Shown piece by piece: positions 26,828-37,760 of a stretch of DNA of 64,000 bases. The translations under genes and the position numbers were made by a program. Below the pieces are notes generated by a model that searched no databases, was not told the origin of the DNA, and saw only the letters and a program-made list of their open reading frames with translations. Source of the stretch: Cytobacillus oceanisediminis (GTDB lineage: Bacteria > Bacillota > Bacilli > Bacillales > Cytobacillaceae). Every line of letters starts with the position of its first letter. Positions within the stretch are counted from its first letter, which is position 1. The stretch is from the NCBI RefSeq assembly GCF_004366035.1, contig NZ_SOEE01000005.1, positions 248,001 through 312,000 of the forward strand, given 5' to 3'.

Positions 26828-27784
26828 TTATCTTTCAACGATAAGGTCATTATTGATAAAAGCGTTTACTTCATTAAGATAAGGAAGGCCTTCATTATCG
26901 CCCGAGACGGTTGTAACCAGGGCGCCTACGCCATTAGCAAATTGAAGCAGCCTTTCCTTGCTGAAGCCGTTCAGCCAGCCATAAATGTATCCCGCATCAA
27001 ATCCATCCCCAGCTCCGACAGTATCAACGGGAGTCACATGAAAGCTTTCTGCCCGTGTCCAATCGCCATTCCGGAGTAGCTTTGATCCGTTAGCGCCATC
27101 CTTTAAGACCAAATCCCTGATGCCATATTCTCTGGCAAATAGCGCAAGTTCATCTTCTTCTTCCATTCCGCTTATTAACCTGATCTCTTCTAATCCCGTA
27201 AGCAGGATGTCAACATGCGGAAGAATTTCTTTATACGCTTTTCTCGCTTCTTCAATCGACCAAAGCTTCAGTCTTATGTTTGGATCAAAGGAGATAGGAA
27301 TCTTTTTTTGTTTTGCAGCTTCAATCACTTTTGCGGCAATTTCGATGTTCTTTGGGTCAATAGCAAGGAAAACACCTGTAAGATGGACAAGATCTATATT
27401 TTCAAACAGTTCTTCCTGAATCATATCCGGTGTCAAGGTTAAAATAGGCGAGTTATATCGGTAATAGAATGTCTTGCCTGATCCATCCTCATTAATTTCC
27501 TTAAAGTTAAGTGATGTTGGGCGGCCGCTTACAAAATCTACACCCGATACATCAACGCCCTCTCCACGAGCGAAGTTATATATGACTCTGCCAAACTCAT
27601 CTTCCCCCAGCCGGCTAATCCACTTGCTGCCTAACCCGAGCCTTGCACATCCAATGGCAAAGTTAAGTTCTGCACCGCCCACCTTGCGTTCAAACTGGGT
27701 GACATATCTAAGTGGTCCTTTTACAGCTGGGTTCAGTGTTATCATGGCATCTCCGATTGTTAACACTTTGAATGGTGATGACAT
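26828..27784 (-). CDS. kdgK: 2-keto-3-deoxygluconate kinase (PfkB family)
   Basis: A 318-residue ribokinase-fold sugar kinase. The N-terminal GDAMITLNP, the substrate lid GGAELNFAIGCARLG, a Y-Y-R-Y segment (FYYRYNSP) typical of KDG kinases, and the anion-hole/catalytic base motif DTVGAGDGFDAGY near residue 250 are all present. It phosphorylates KDG from UxuA to give KDPG for KdgA. It directly follows the repressor gene with a 20-bp gap, as in other Bacillus kdg clusters. Confidence 0.92.
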   Translation of the reverse strand: MSSPFKVLTIGDAMITLNPAVKGPLRYVTQFERKVGGAELNFAIGCARLGLGSKWISRLGEDEFGRVIYNFARGEGVDVSGVDFVSGRPTSLNFKEINEDGSGKTFYYRYNSPILTLTPDMIQEELFENIDLVHLTGVFLAIDPKNIEIAAKVIEAAKQKKIPISFDPNIRLKLWSIEEARKAYKEILPHVDILLTGLEEIRLISGMEEEDELALFAREYGIRDLVLKDGANGSKLLRNGDWTRAESFHVTPVDTVGAGDGFDAGYIYGWLNGFSKERLLQFANGVGALVTTVSGDNEGLPYLNEVNAFINNDLIVER

Positions 27785-27804
27785 TATTTTTCTCTCCTAA
27801 CACT

Positions 27805-28809
27805 CTATAAAGATTCCCGCTCAACTAAAGCAGGAGCGTATCTTTTAATCTCGTACACTTCCTCAAATCGAGGATCTCTAATTAAATCTAATAAAACAGA
27901 AGCGGCATCATTGCCAATTTCAAAGGTCGGCTGTTTGATGGCTGTTATCGGCGTTGCCGAGATTTCCAGAAAATCAGAGTCATCTACCGCGATAACGCTT
28001 ACATCTTCAGGAACCTTTAAATTCTTTTTTCTTAAAAATTTCAAAAGTTCAATGAGCGATAGATCGTTTGTAGCAAAAAATGCCTCTGGCGTTTCTTTGT
28101 TCAGCCACATTTTTTCCAGTTCAGGGATAATGTCTTTTCTTTCTGCCGCAATAATCCACTCATCCTTTACAGGCAAATCATTTTGTTTCAGCGTTTTCTT
28201 GTATCCATTTATCCGTTCAATCCGGGGTGTCACTTTTTGGCTTAAGGACATGGATATCAGCCCTATTTTCCTATGGCCTTTTTGGACGATTTCCTGAACG
28301 GCAATCTCAGCTGCTCTCTCGTTATCCAAAAGCAGTGTTGGATAAATCGTTTTTTCAAGCTTTCTATCTACAAAAACAATGGGGAAATTTGAAAGCTTAA
28401 GCCGTTTATATTGATCTTCATTTCCGATAGTTGGAAAGATAATTAGACCATCAACTTGTTTAGCTAAGAGCATATCAATGTATGCACGTTCTTTTTCCGG
28501 ATTATCGTCTGCGTTACAGACAAACAAATGAAATTCATTTTTTTCGCAGACATCTTCAATAGCCCTGATAATTTCTGTCGAAAACGTATGCAGTATATTG
28601 GCAACAATCACCCCAATGGTTGATGACTTCTTTTGCTTCAAACTTTTAGCTACGAAATTCGGGATATATCCCAGCTCGCGAATGGCCTCTTCAATTCGCA
28701 TTTTAGTAGCATCTGCCATATACTCGTAGCGATTATTGATATACTGTGAAACTGTGCTCTTTGATACATTTGCTTTTTGCGCAACATCTAACATCGTTAT
28801 TTTTTTCAT
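27805..28809 (-). CDS. LacI-family transcriptional regulator of the hexuronate cluster (KdgR-like)
   Basis: A 334-residue repressor. The N-terminal helix-turn-helix (TMLDVAQKANVSKSTVSQYI, residues 4-23) is followed by a hinge helix and a periplasmic-binding-protein-like effector domain (GVIVANILHTFSTEII, DGLIIFPTI, FATNDLSLIELL). It heads a set of co-oriented catabolic genes and sits just downstream of three LacI-type operator units that overlap its own promoter, so it is probably autoregulated and induced by a pathway intermediate. B. subtilis KdgR has the same family and context. Confidence 0.9.
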   Translation of the reverse strand: MKKITMLDVAQKANVSKSTVSQYINNRYEYMADATKMRIEEAIRELGYIPNFVAKSLKQKKSSTIGVIVANILHTFSTEIIRAIEDVCEKNEFHLFVCNADDNPEKERAYIDMLLAKQVDGLIIFPTIGNEDQYKRLKLSNFPIVFVDRKLEKTIYPTLLLDNERAAEIAVQEIVQKGHRKIGLISMSLSQKVTPRIERINGYKKTLKQNDLPVKDEWIIAAERKDIIPELEKMWLNKETPEAFFATNDLSLIELLKFLRKKNLKVPEDVSVIAVDDSDFLEISATPITAIKQPTFEIGNDAASVLLDLIRDPRFEEVYEIKRYAPALVERESL

Positions 28810-28828
28810 GTTGTACTATCCTCTCGCA

Positions 28829-28867
28829 AAACCGATTTAGTAAATCGGTTTAGTAAACCGGTTTAGT
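28829..28867 (-). promoter_or_regulatory. Triple 13-bp tandem LacI-type operator
   Basis: Three consecutive 13-bp units AAAYCGRTTTAGT (28829-28841, 28842-28854, 28855-28867). Each contains a central-CG palindrome (AAACCGATTT, AAATCGGTTT, AAACCGGTTT) typical of LacI-family operators. They lie between the -10 element and the repressor start codon. Confidence 0.8.
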
Positions 28868-28870
28868 GAA

Positions 28871-28899
28871 AGTATAAATGAAAACCTTTTCAAAATCAA
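28871..28899 (-). promoter_or_regulatory. Sigma-A promoter of the hexuronate operon
   Basis: Minus strand TTGATT (28899-28894), 17-bp spacer, TATACT (28876-28871). The predicted transcript start falls in the third operator unit, so repressor binding would block initiation. Confidence 0.75.
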
Positions 28900-28956
28900 T
28901 ACTAAAATTTCTGAATTTTATTTTTTGCAGAAATCATTCAAAAACGATTCAGACAA

Positions 28957-28987
28957 AAAAATCCCTCCGCATTCCGGAGGGATTTTT
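28957..28987 (-). terminator. Terminator after pyrG
   Basis: Perfect 13-bp stem AAAAATCCCTCCG / CGGAGGGATTTTT with a 5-nt loop just beyond the pyrG stop. Confidence 0.9.
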
Positions 28988-28993
28988 CACACT

Positions 28994-30691
<1,698 letters not shown>

Positions 30692-30747
30692 TCAGCGGAA
30701 GCTTATCGCAAAGGGATGGTTTAGCTCTTTTAAAAAGGCACATGGCC

Positions 30748-30797
30748 TATAAAAAAATAAAAAGCGCCCCTCTTACTTAAGTAAGTAAGGGAGCGCT
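30748..30797 (-). promoter_or_regulatory. pyrG leader attenuator (CTP-sensing intrinsic terminator)
   Basis: Minus strand hairpin with arms AGCGCTCCCTTACTT and AAGTAA-GA-GGGGCGCT followed by TTTTTATTTTTTT, 150 bp before pyrG. The 5-prime arm is a pyrimidine-rich CTCCCTT segment. In B. subtilis pyrG, extra G residues added at the transcript start under CTP limitation pair with such a segment and prevent termination. The predicted transcript start here is GGGCTCC, as required. Confidence 0.8.
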
Positions 30798-30842
30798 ATT
30801 AGCGTCTAAACGAATCGTCCTTTTTTAAGGAGCCCAAAAAGT

Positions 30843-30871
30843 ATTCTACAAGCCCTGAAACGAAAAGTCAA
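30843..30871 (-). promoter_or_regulatory. pyrG promoter with GGGC transcription start
   Basis: Minus strand TTGACT (30871-30866), 17-bp spacer, TAGAAT (30848-30843), then 7 nt to GGGCTCC starting at 30835. The GGGC start is the substrate for reiterative G addition in this mechanism. The -35 element touches the rpoE stop. Confidence 0.8.
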
Positions 30872-30873
30872 GA

Positions 30874-31461
30874 TTATAAATCTTCTTCGTCTTCCTCAGT
30901 GTCGAGGTCATCTTCCTCAAGCTCTTCGTCCTCATCGCCAAGGTCGTATTCTTCATCTTTATCGATTATTTCAGCATCGTCTTCGAACTCATCGTCATCA
31001 TCATCATCAAGATCATCGTCATCGTCAAGAAGGTCGTCATCATCGTCTTCTGTCAGATCATCATCGTCGAATCCGTCGATATCGTCGTAATCGATATCTT
31101 CTTCATCAAGCTCATCATAATCTTCAAGATCGAGATCCTCGTCGTCCTTTTTCTTCGCCTTTTTCTTCTTAGGCTTGATTACGGTAACGATTTCTTCTTC
31201 ATATTGGTCAACCGGATACCATGAACGAAGGCCCCAGCGGTTATCGCCTAATCCGATAAAATGGCCATCTATATTTAAATCTGTATAGAATTGTGCAATT
31301 TTTCCCCTGACTTGTTCCTCTGAAAGGTTCATAAGTTTAGCCACTTCATTCATAATGTCATTAAAGGCCATTGGTTCCTTTTTGCCTGTTAGAAGTTCAT
31401 AAGCCACTTCGATCAATGACATTTCTTGTAATTCTTCTTTTGAGAACTGTTCCAAACTCAA
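30874..31461 (-). CDS. rpoE: DNA-directed RNA polymerase delta subunit
   Basis: A 195-residue protein. The folded N-terminal HARE domain (residues 1-90, with ELLTGKKEPMAF, AQFYTDLNIDGHFI and WGLRSWYPVDQ landmarks) is followed by a KPKKKKAKKK basic patch and a disordered tail of about 95 residues, almost all Asp and Glu. The tail is somewhat longer than in the 173-residue B. subtilis protein. Delta speeds polymerase recycling and alters promoter selectivity. I choose the TTG at 31461 (MSLEQFS), 9 nt after AAAGGAA. A GTG at 31470 is the alternative. Confidence 0.94.
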   Translation of the reverse strand: MSLEQFSKEELQEMSLIEVAYELLTGKKEPMAFNDIMNEVAKLMNLSEEQVRGKIAQFYTDLNIDGHFIGLGDNRWGLRSWYPVDQYEEEIVTVIKPKKKKAKKKDDEDLDLEDYDELDEEDIDYDDIDGFDDDDLTEDDDDDLLDDDDDLDDDDDDEFEDDAEIIDKDEEYDLGDEDEELEEDDLDTEEDEEDL

Positions 31462-31688
31462 TATCAGCACTTCCTTTCCCTATGTAAACGCTCATTCTGC
31501 AGCGCAAATCAAACTATTAAAGCTGAAGTTCCGCAGCTGTATGCAAATGCGTGCGGACAGCCTCCAAGAAGGCATATTCTTCATTATAAACAAATTTTTA
31601 CGGTTTATGCCAGTTATATCTGCTGTTCTTCGTATTTTTATGCGATTTATTCTTGAATTTAAATTATCTTAATAGGGCTTTGAATGAT

Positions 31689-31879
31689 GTCCGTTAATTT
31701 TAGCACGGGGCGCTTGCTTTCCGCGGGGAGGAACGGGAGCCTCCTCGGCTGCGCCTGCGAGGTCTCCCGCTCCCTCTTCTGACGCAGGACATTGAATAAG
31801 CTTCCTCGAATGAACACCGTACGAAGGAAATGCGCAAGCATTTTCGAGAATCAAGTGCCCTCCGCTCCAATTAACTCAG
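31689..31879. repeat. Dispersed intergenic repeat, family B, copy 1
   Basis: About 190 bp sharing ordered landmarks with 36309-36494: GCTTTCCGCGGG, TGAATAAGCTTCC, AACACCG, AAATGCG..AAGCATTTTCG and a terminal CCGCT..AAT.AACTCA. It fills the gap between rpoE and a small membrane protein gene and has no coding potential. Confidence 0.75.
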
Positions 31880-31942
31880 CATAAAAACTCTGTCTGCATT
31901 CACAAGACAATTTACTTTTTAAGGTCTTCCGTTAAAAAGCAG

Positions 31943-32119
31943 CTAATCGGCCCTCCTTCTTTTCCTCCCCCTTAACGGCCGATCCCATTTTTTATAGGCG
32001 AGCCAGGTGAAGCAGAAGGAAAGCACAAAGAATGCAATAGCTCCCAGCTGTTTTCCATATAAGAAGTAAACTCCTGCAGCAGCTGCAAGTATGGCTGCGT
32101 AGAGCAAGACTTTTTTCAT
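31943..32119 (-). CDS. Small membrane protein, two predicted transmembrane segments
   Basis: A 58-residue open frame that starts ATG at 32119, with GAGG about 10 nt upstream, and ends TAG at 31943. It begins MKKVLLYAAILAAAAGVYF, continues GAIAFFVLSFCFTWLAY, and ends in a strongly basic tail (LRGRKRRRAD). This gives two membrane helices with a cationic cytosolic end. I recognise no family. Codon usage and the ribosome-binding site make it a believable gene, in the same orientation as rpoE upstream and icmF downstream. Confidence 0.65.
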   Translation of the reverse strand: MKKVLLYAAILAAAAGVYFLYGKQLGAIAFFVLSFCFTWLAYKKWDRPLRGRKRRRAD

Positions 32120-32226
32120 TTTTTCACATCCTCAGGGTCCCCGAAGTACACTGCTATGTATTGATTCCATTATATAGGATATGGATGTATTTTATATTAA
32201 TTCTATGTTAAATAATAGTGCAGAAA

Positions 32227-32253
32227 ACAAGGGCCTGCAGCTGCAGGCCCTGT
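32227..32253 (-). terminator. Terminator after icmF
   Basis: GGGCCTGCAG / CTGCAGGCCC forms a 20-bp perfect palindrome extended by ACA/TGT pairs and followed on the minus strand by TTGTTTTC, 14 bp beyond the icmF stop. Confidence 0.75.
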
Positions 32254-32267
32254 GGATCCATTTGGTT

Positions 32268-35200
32268 TTACATATTCCGTCGGTACTGTCCGCCCACTTC
32301 GTATAGTGCACGGGTGATTTGGCCGAGGCTTGCCACTTTGACGGTTTCCATCAGTTCGGCAAAAATGTTGCCGCCGCTGACTGCTGCTTCCTTCAAATGT
32401 TTCAGTGCCTCTTCCGATTTATCTTTGTTGCGTTCCTGGAAGCTGCGCAGATTGCGGATTTGCGTTTCTTTTTCTTCCTTTGTTGCCCTTGCAAGCTCCA
32501 TGTTGTTCATTTCATCCTCTGATGGAGGATTTGGGTTCAAGTAAGTGTTGACCCCGATAATTGGAAGCTCGCCAGTGTGCTTCTTCATTTCATAGTACAT
32601 GGATTCATCCTGGATTTTGCCGCGCTGGTATTGCGTCTCCATGGCGCCAAGCACGCCGCCGCGGTCATTGATGCGCTCGAACTCTCTCAGCACCTGCTCT
32701 TCCACAAGGTCTGTCAGCTCATCTACAATAAATGCACCCTGAAGCGGATTTTCATTTTTCGATAATCCGTGCTCTTTAGTAATGATCATCTGGATGGCCA
32801 TCGCACGGCGCACAGATTCTTCTGTCGGTGTCGTGATGGCTTCATCATAAGCATTAGTATGAAGGGAATTACAGTTATCCTGAAGCGCCATTAATGCCTG
32901 CAGCGTTGTGCGGATATCGTTAAAATCAATTTCCTGTGCATGCAGAGAGCGCCCTGAAGTCTGGATATGGTACTTCAGTTTCTGGCTTCTTTCATTTGCG
33001 CCATACTTATCTCTCATAACCGTTGCCCAGATGCGGCGTGCCACACGGCCAAGCACCGTATACTCCGGATCAAGCCCATTGGAGAAGAAGAATGAAAGGT
33101 TTGGTGCAAAATCATTGATGTTCATGCCTCTGCTCAAATAATACTCGACATAGGTGAAGCCATTTGCCAATGTAAAAGCAAGCTGAGAAATCGGATTTGC
33201 ACCCGCTTCTGCGATATGGTAACCCGAAATCGAAACAGAGTAATAATTGCGGACTTTATGGTCGATAAAGTACTGCTGGATATCCCCCATCATCCTCAAA
33301 GCAAATTCCGTCGAGAAGATACAAGTATTCTGTCCCTGATCTTCTTTTAAGATGTCAGCCTGAACCGTACCGCGGACAGTCTGCAGCGTTTTCGCCCTTA
33401 CTTCTGTGAATTCTTCAGGTGTCAGCATGCGGCCAAGCTCCTGCTCTTTTGCTTCAATCTGCTGTTCGATGGCCGTATTCATGAACATCGCCAATATAAT
33501 CGGTGCCGGTCCATTAATCGTCATCGATACAGATGTAGATGGGTGGCACAAATCGAATCCTGCATACAATTTCTTCATATCATCCAGCGTACAGATGCTG
33601 ACTCCGCTTTCCCCGACTTTTCCGTAAATGTCCGGGCGGTAGTCAGGATCTTCCCCGTATAGGGTTACAGAATCAAATGCTGTGCTCAGACGCTTCGCAG
33701 CATCATCTTTGGAAAGATAATGGAAGCGGCGGTTTGTCCGTTCAGGTGTACCTTCACCGGCAAACTGTCTTTTCGGATCTTCCCCCTCGCGTTTGAATGG
33801 GAAAACACCGGCTGTATAAGGGAATGAACCCGGCACGTTCTCTCTGTATACCCAGCGGATGATTTCTCCGTAATCCTTGTATTTAGGCAGTGCGACTTTT
33901 GGAATGGACAGTCCGGATAAGCTTTTTGTTTTTAAAACCGTCACGATTTCTTTATCGCGGATTTTTGTCACAAATTGCTCGCCTGAGTATTTTTCCTTTA
34001 GATCATCCCAGCCAGCAAGGATTTTCTTTGTTTCAGCAGACAGCTTCTCTTCTGCTGCTGATTTAATGGCGTCAAGAGAAGCAATGACTTCTTCATTACC
34101 TTCTTGTTCTTTCACAGCAAGCAGAGCCCCCTCCAACTGGAACAGTTTGCGGGCAAGATCGGCCTGCTCCTCGGCTTTCTTGTGGTAGCCGCGGACTGTT
34201 TCCGAAACTTCGCGCAGATAATAGCGCTGTTCATTCGGGATAATCACATTCTGCTTTTCAACTTTTGCGTTTTTTGTAAAACTTGTCTCCCAGTCTGTTC
34301 CTGCTTTTTCATTAATCGTTTCCACAAGTGCCGCAAACACCGCATTTGTGCCAGGATCATTGAACTGGCTGGCAATGGTTCCGTAGACAGGCATATCTTC
34401 AAGCTCTTTTTCAAACAGCATCCGGCTGCGCTGGTATTGCTTTTGCACCTGACGCATGGCATCTTCAGAACCTTTGCGCTCAAATTTATTAATGACGATC
34501 AAGTCTGCATAATCGATCATATCAATTTTTTCAAGCTGGGAAGGCGCGCCGAATTCACTTGTCATGACATACATGGAAGCATCACAAATTTCCGTAATGC
34601 CGGCATCTCCCTGCCCGATTCCGCTTGTTTCCACAATAATCAGGTCAAAGCCGGCTGCTTTGACAACAGATATCGCATCCTGAATCGCAAGCGACAGCTC
34701 GCTGCGGGAATTTCTTGTTGCCAGGCTACGCATATAGACTCGCGGATTAAAGATCGCGTTCATGCGGATACGGTCGCCAAGAAGCGCACCGCCCGTTTTT
34801 TGCTTTGTCGGATCAACAGAAAGAATCGCAACTTTTTTCTCCGGAATTTCATTAATGAAACGGCGGATCAATTCGTCAGTCAGCGAGCTTTTTCCAGCAC
34901 CTCCTGTACCCGTAATACCCACTACAGGCACCTGCTTTTCCAGTGACTTCACTTTCTCCATGACCGGCTCAAGCGATGCTGCCGCTTCTTTGCCTACGGT
35001 TACCTGATGCTCAGCCAGCGTAATCAGCTTGGCAATGGCATTGGTTTCCCCATCCTGAAGCTTTTCAATCTGCTCGGATGCTTCAGCTGTGAACGTAGGG
35101 AAATCACACTCCTTGATCATTTGATCAATCATCCCCTGGAGGCCGTATTGGCGGCCATCTTCCGGAGAGAAAATCCTCGCGATCCCATAGTCATGCAATT

Positions 35201-35534
35201 CTTTGATTTCCATCGGGATAATGACACCGCCCCCTCCGCCATAAATGCGGATGTGGGATGCGCCTCGCTCCTTCAAAAGATCATACATATATTTGAAGTA
35301 CTCGACATGTCCTCCCTGATAAGAGGAAATGGCGATGCCCTGCACATCTTCCTGGATCGCAGCATTTACGACTTCCTCCACAGAACGGTTATGCCCGAGG
35401 TGGATGACCTCTGCACCGCTTGCCTGAATGATGCGGCGCATAATATTAATGGAAGCATCATGTCCGTCATATAGACTGGAAGCCGTAACAAAGCGAATAT
35501 GATTTTCCGGCTTATAGACTTCTGGATTGCTCAT
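32268..35534 (-). CDS. icmF: Fused isobutyryl-CoA mutase IcmF (B12-dependent, with GTPase chaperone domain)
   Basis: A 1088-residue fusion. Residues 10-145 form the cobalamin-binding domain with the DGHD motif (His25 the expected cobalt ligand). Residues 200-420 form the MeaI-type G-protein, with Walker [13 protein letters not shown] and NKFERKGS (NKxD-like). Residues from about 550 to the end form the mutase TIM barrel ([18 protein letters not shown] and [14 protein letters not shown] landmarks). It interconverts isobutyryl- and n-butyryl-CoA, and possibly isovaleryl- and pivalyl-CoA, using adenosylcobalamin that its own GTPase domain gates. It is downstream of a tetR gene and an acyl-CoA degradation gene set, linking branched-chain acids to beta-oxidation. 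Confidence 0.96.
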   Translation of the reverse strand: MSNPEVYKPENHIRFVTASSLYDGHDASINIMRRIIQASGAEVIHLGHNRSVEEVVNAAIQEDVQGIAISSYQGGHVEYFKYMYDLLKERGASHIRIYGGGGGVIIPMEIKELHDYGIARIFSPEDGRQYGLQGMIDQMIKECDFPTFTAEASEQIEKLQDGETNAIAKLITLAEHQVTVGKEAAASLEPVMEKVKSLEKQVPVVGITGTGGAGKSSLTDELIRRFINEIPEKKVAILSVDPTKQKTGGALLGDRIRMNAIFNPRVYMRSLATRNSRSELSLAIQDAISVVKAAGFDLIIVETSGIGQGDAGITEICDASMYVMTSEFGAPSQLEKIDMIDYADLIVINKFERKGSEDAMRQVQKQYQRSRMLFEKELEDMPVYGTIASQFNDPGTNAVFAALVETINEKAGTDWETSFTKNAKVEKQNVIIPNEQRYYLREVSETVRGYHKKAEEQADLARKLFQLEGALLAVKEQEGNEEVIASLDAIKSAAEEKLSAETKKILAGWDDLKEKYSGEQFVTKIRDKEIVTVLKTKSLSGLSIPKVALPKYKDYGEIIRWVYRENVPGSFPYTAGVFPFKREGEDPKRQFAGEGTPERTNRRFHYLSKDDAAKRLSTAFDSVTLYGEDPDYRPDIYGKVGESGVSICTLDDMKKLYAGFDLCHPSTSVSMTINGPAPIILAMFMNTAIEQQIEAKEQELGRMLTPEEFTEVRAKTLQTVRGTVQADILKEDQGQNTCIFSTEFALRMMGDIQQYFIDHKVRNYYSVSISGYHIAEAGANPISQLAFTLANGFTYVEYYLSRGMNINDFAPNLSFFFSNGLDPEYTVLGRVARRIWATVMRDKYGANERSQKLKYHIQTSGRSLHAQEIDFNDIRTTLQALMALQDNCNSLHTNAYDEAITTPTEESVRRAMAIQMIITKEHGLSKNENPLQGAFIVDELTDLVEEQVLREFERINDRGGVLGAMETQYQRGKIQDESMYYEMKKHTGELPIIGVNTYLNPNPPSEDEMNNMELARATKEEKETQIRNLRSFQERNKDKSEEALKHLKEAAVSGGNIFAELMETVKVASLGQITRALYEVGGQYRRNM

Positions 35535-35555
35535 CGTTCTCCCCCTTGTCCGTAA

Positions 35556-35586
35556 GCGCAGGCACCAGTGCTGCTGATGCCTGCGC
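35556..35586 (-). promoter_or_regulatory. Intercistronic hairpin between tetR gene and icmF
   Basis: GCGCAGGCA / TGCCTGCGC, a 9-bp perfect stem with a 13-nt loop between the tetR stop and the icmF ribosome-binding site. It has no T-run, so it may be a processing or attenuation structure. Confidence 0.5.
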
Positions 35587-35593
35587 GTTATTA

Positions 35594-36238
35594 TTAAGCG
35601 TTTTCCGAGACTCTTCCCGAATCCTTTATTCCTTGAAAAAGGAGATTGGTCTGCAGCTGGATATATTCATCGATGCTGTACATTTTCTGCAGTGACCAGC
35701 GGCGGAATGCCCACATTTGCCCCTGGACAAAAATGTTATGGGCAATCATTTTGATTTTTTCCTCCGGCAGGTCCAATTCCCCGTTCTCGACACAAAGTGT
35801 AATGACATGCTCGAACATGCCGACCATTTCAATTTCTTTTTTCAGAACATATGGAAGCGCGTCTTTTGTCAGCGCCTTTACTTCCTGGTACATGACAAGC
35901 ACTTCATCCTGCATTTCATCGACCACCTTGAAATAGTCGGCGATGCCCTGCTTCAGGCTTTCAAGTGTTCCCTGCTTTGTATCAAGGCCTTTTTGAAGCC
36001 GCTCAGCGACCTGGTCATAAATGCTGTCACAAACCAGATATAAGACGTCTTCCTTCGTCCGGATGTATTCATAAAGCGTTCCAATGCTAAAACCAGATGC
36101 CTTTGCGATCTCTCTAGTTGTTGTACGATGGAACCCTTTTTGGATAAAAAGGGTGACGGCACCTTTAATCATCTGATCACGCCTTTTTTTGACAAGGCGC
36201 TCATCTTTAACAGAAGCCTGCACTTCCCGTTTTTTCAT
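35594..36238 (-). CDS. TetR/AcrR-family transcriptional regulator
   Basis: A 214-residue regulator. The helix-turn-helix is at about residues 25-70 ([20 protein letters not shown], then [12 protein letters not shown]). The C-terminal ligand-binding domain is helical and not diagnostic. It is 59 bp upstream of icmF on the same strand and probably controls the acyl-CoA genes in response to an acyl-CoA (inference). It does not look like B. subtilis FadR, although a FadR-type operator lies before fadF. Confidence 0.87.
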   Translation of the reverse strand: MKKREVQASVKDERLVKKRRDQMIKGAVTLFIQKGFHRTTTREIAKASGFSIGTLYEYIRTKEDVLYLVCDSIYDQVAERLQKGLDTKQGTLESLKQGIADYFKVVDEMQDEVLVMYQEVKALTKDALPYVLKKEIEMVGMFEHVITLCVENGELDLPEEKIKMIAHNIFVQGQMWAFRRWSLQKMYSIDEYIQLQTNLLFQGIKDSGRVSENA

Positions 36239-36308
36239 TGTTTACCTACCGCCTCCCGCGAATCATATGCCTGTTTTATCAATGTGTTTTAGCTTATGAA
36301 TTCTGCCC

Positions 36309-36494
36309 GTTGATTTCCGCTCCAGGATGCTCGCTTTCCGCGGGCGGTGAGTCTCCTGACACTACGCGTTTGTGGGGTCTCACCTGTCCCGCTACTCCCG
36401 AAGGACGCTGAATAAGCTTCCCCGGAAAAACACCGCCCGAAAGAAAATGCGGTAGCATTTTCGGGGATCTCACCTTCCGCTGAAATCAACTCAT
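36309..36494. repeat. Dispersed intergenic repeat, family B, copy 2
   Basis: Starts GTTGATTTCCGCTCC and ends with CCGCTGAAATCAACTCA, so its ends are inverted relative to each other (GTTGATTTC). It shares GCTTTCCGCGGG, TGAATAAGCTTCC, AACACCG and AGCATTTTCG with copy 1. It occupies most of the gap between the acyl-CoA dehydrogenase and tetR genes. Confidence 0.75.
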
Positions 36495-36557
36495 TGCTTA
36501 ACCTAGTCAGCAGCTCTTTGGCACGAATTTTACCAAAACAGCCCGTTTTAAGAACAT

Positions 36558-37697
36558 TTATTTCGTTACCATACGAGAGATTACGAGACGCTGAATTTCC
36601 TGCGTGCCTTCGTAGATTTGCGTAATTTTGGCGTCGCGCATGAAGCGTTCTACCGGATAATCCTTTGTATATCCGTAACCCCCAAAGATTTGGACGGCAT
36701 CCGTTGTTACTTTCATGGCCGTATCACCAGCAAGAAGTTTGGACATGGCAGATTCTTTTCCGTATGGAAGCCCTTCTGATTCCAGCCATGCTGCCTGATA
36801 AGTCAATAGTCTTGAAGCTTCAATGCTTGTGGCCATGTCCGCCAGCTTAAATCCGATTCCCTGCTGGGCAGCAATAGGCTTGCCGAACTGCTGGCGTTCT
36901 TTTGCATATTCAACAGAAGCATCCAGTGCGCCCTGCGCGATCCCGACTGCCTGGGCAGCGATGCCGTTGCGGCCGCCGTCAAGTGTCATCATGGCAATTT
37001 TAAAGCCTTCGCCCACGTTTCCTAGAACGTTTTCAACTGGAACCTTGCACTCTTCGAAAATGATTTCAGTTGTAGGCGAGGAACGAATACCCAATTTCTT
37101 TTCCTTCTTGCCGACTGAGAAGCCTTCAAAGCCGGATTCCACGATAAACGCTGTTGTTCCTTTATGTTTGGAAGCTGGGTCTGTCAGGGCAAATACAACA
37201 TAGATATCTGCGATTCCGCCGTTTGTGATGAAAATTTTGCTGCCGTTTAAGACGTAATGATCACCCTCAAGACGTGCCGTCGTTCTCATTCCGCCGGCAT
37301 CTGAACCGCTGCCTGGCTCAGTAAGGCCATACGCTCCAATTTTTTCACCCTGTGCCATAGGCTTTAGATATTTTTGCTTTTGCTCTTCGCTTCCGAATTT
37401 GAAAACCGGCCAGCCTGCCAGAGATGTATGCGCTGAAAGAGTTACGCCTGTTGAGGCACATACTCTGGAAAGCTCTTCAACTGCGATGCAGTAAGCAAGG
37501 TAATCGCTGCCGATTCCGCCGTACTCTTCAGGCCAAGGAATCCCTGTTAAGCCAAGCTCCGCCATTTTGTCGAAAATCTCTCTGTCAAAGCGTTCTTCTT
37601 CGTCACGCTCAGCAGCAGTGGGCGCCACTTCATTCCTGGCAAAATCCCGCACCATTTTTCTGATCATTTCATGCTCTTCACTCAATTGGAAATTCAT
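36558..37697 (-). CDS. acdA: Acyl-CoA dehydrogenase (AcdA-like, short/branched chain)
   Basis: A 379-residue FAD enzyme that forms the trans-2-enoyl-CoA. Landmarks are [13 protein letters not shown] (flavin and substrate contact), [15 protein letters not shown] and the C-terminal [11 protein letters not shown], where the glutamate is the catalytic base. GAGGGAAAGACA precedes the ATG. It is adjacent to a paralogue, and both lie in the hbd/thiolase set. B. subtilis acdA occupies the same location between rpoE and fadF. Confidence 0.92.
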   Translation of the reverse strand: MNFQLSEEHEMIRKMVRDFARNEVAPTAAERDEEERFDREIFDKMAELGLTGIPWPEEYGGIGSDYLAYCIAVEELSRVCASTGVTLSAHTSLAGWPVFKFGSEEQKQKYLKPMAQGEKIGAYGLTEPGSGSDAGGMRTTARLEGDHYVLNGSKIFITNGGIADIYVVFALTDPASKHKGTTAFIVESGFEGFSVGKKEKKLGIRSSPTTEIIFEECKVPVENVLGNVGEGFKIAMMTLDGGRNGIAAQAVGIAQGALDASVEYAKERQQFGKPIAAQQGIGFKLADMATSIEASRLLTYQAAWLESEGLPYGKESAMSKLLAGDTAMKVTTDAVQIFGGYGYTKDYPVERFMRDAKITQIYEGTQEIQRLVISRMVTK

Positions 37698-37760
37698 TGT
37701 CTTTCCCTCGCTTTATATGGATTCGTTGATATATGGTGAATTCATTATTGGTCTGCTTCT

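Noticed and set aside
30899-31090. Serine-rich plus-strand open frame opposite rpoE
   Set aside because: It is the complement of the acidic Asp/Glu tail codons of RpoE and has no independent start signal.
31689-31879. Insertion sequence or CRISPR
   Set aside because: No transposase reading frame and no regularly spaced identical repeats. The two family B copies are diverged non-coding elements.
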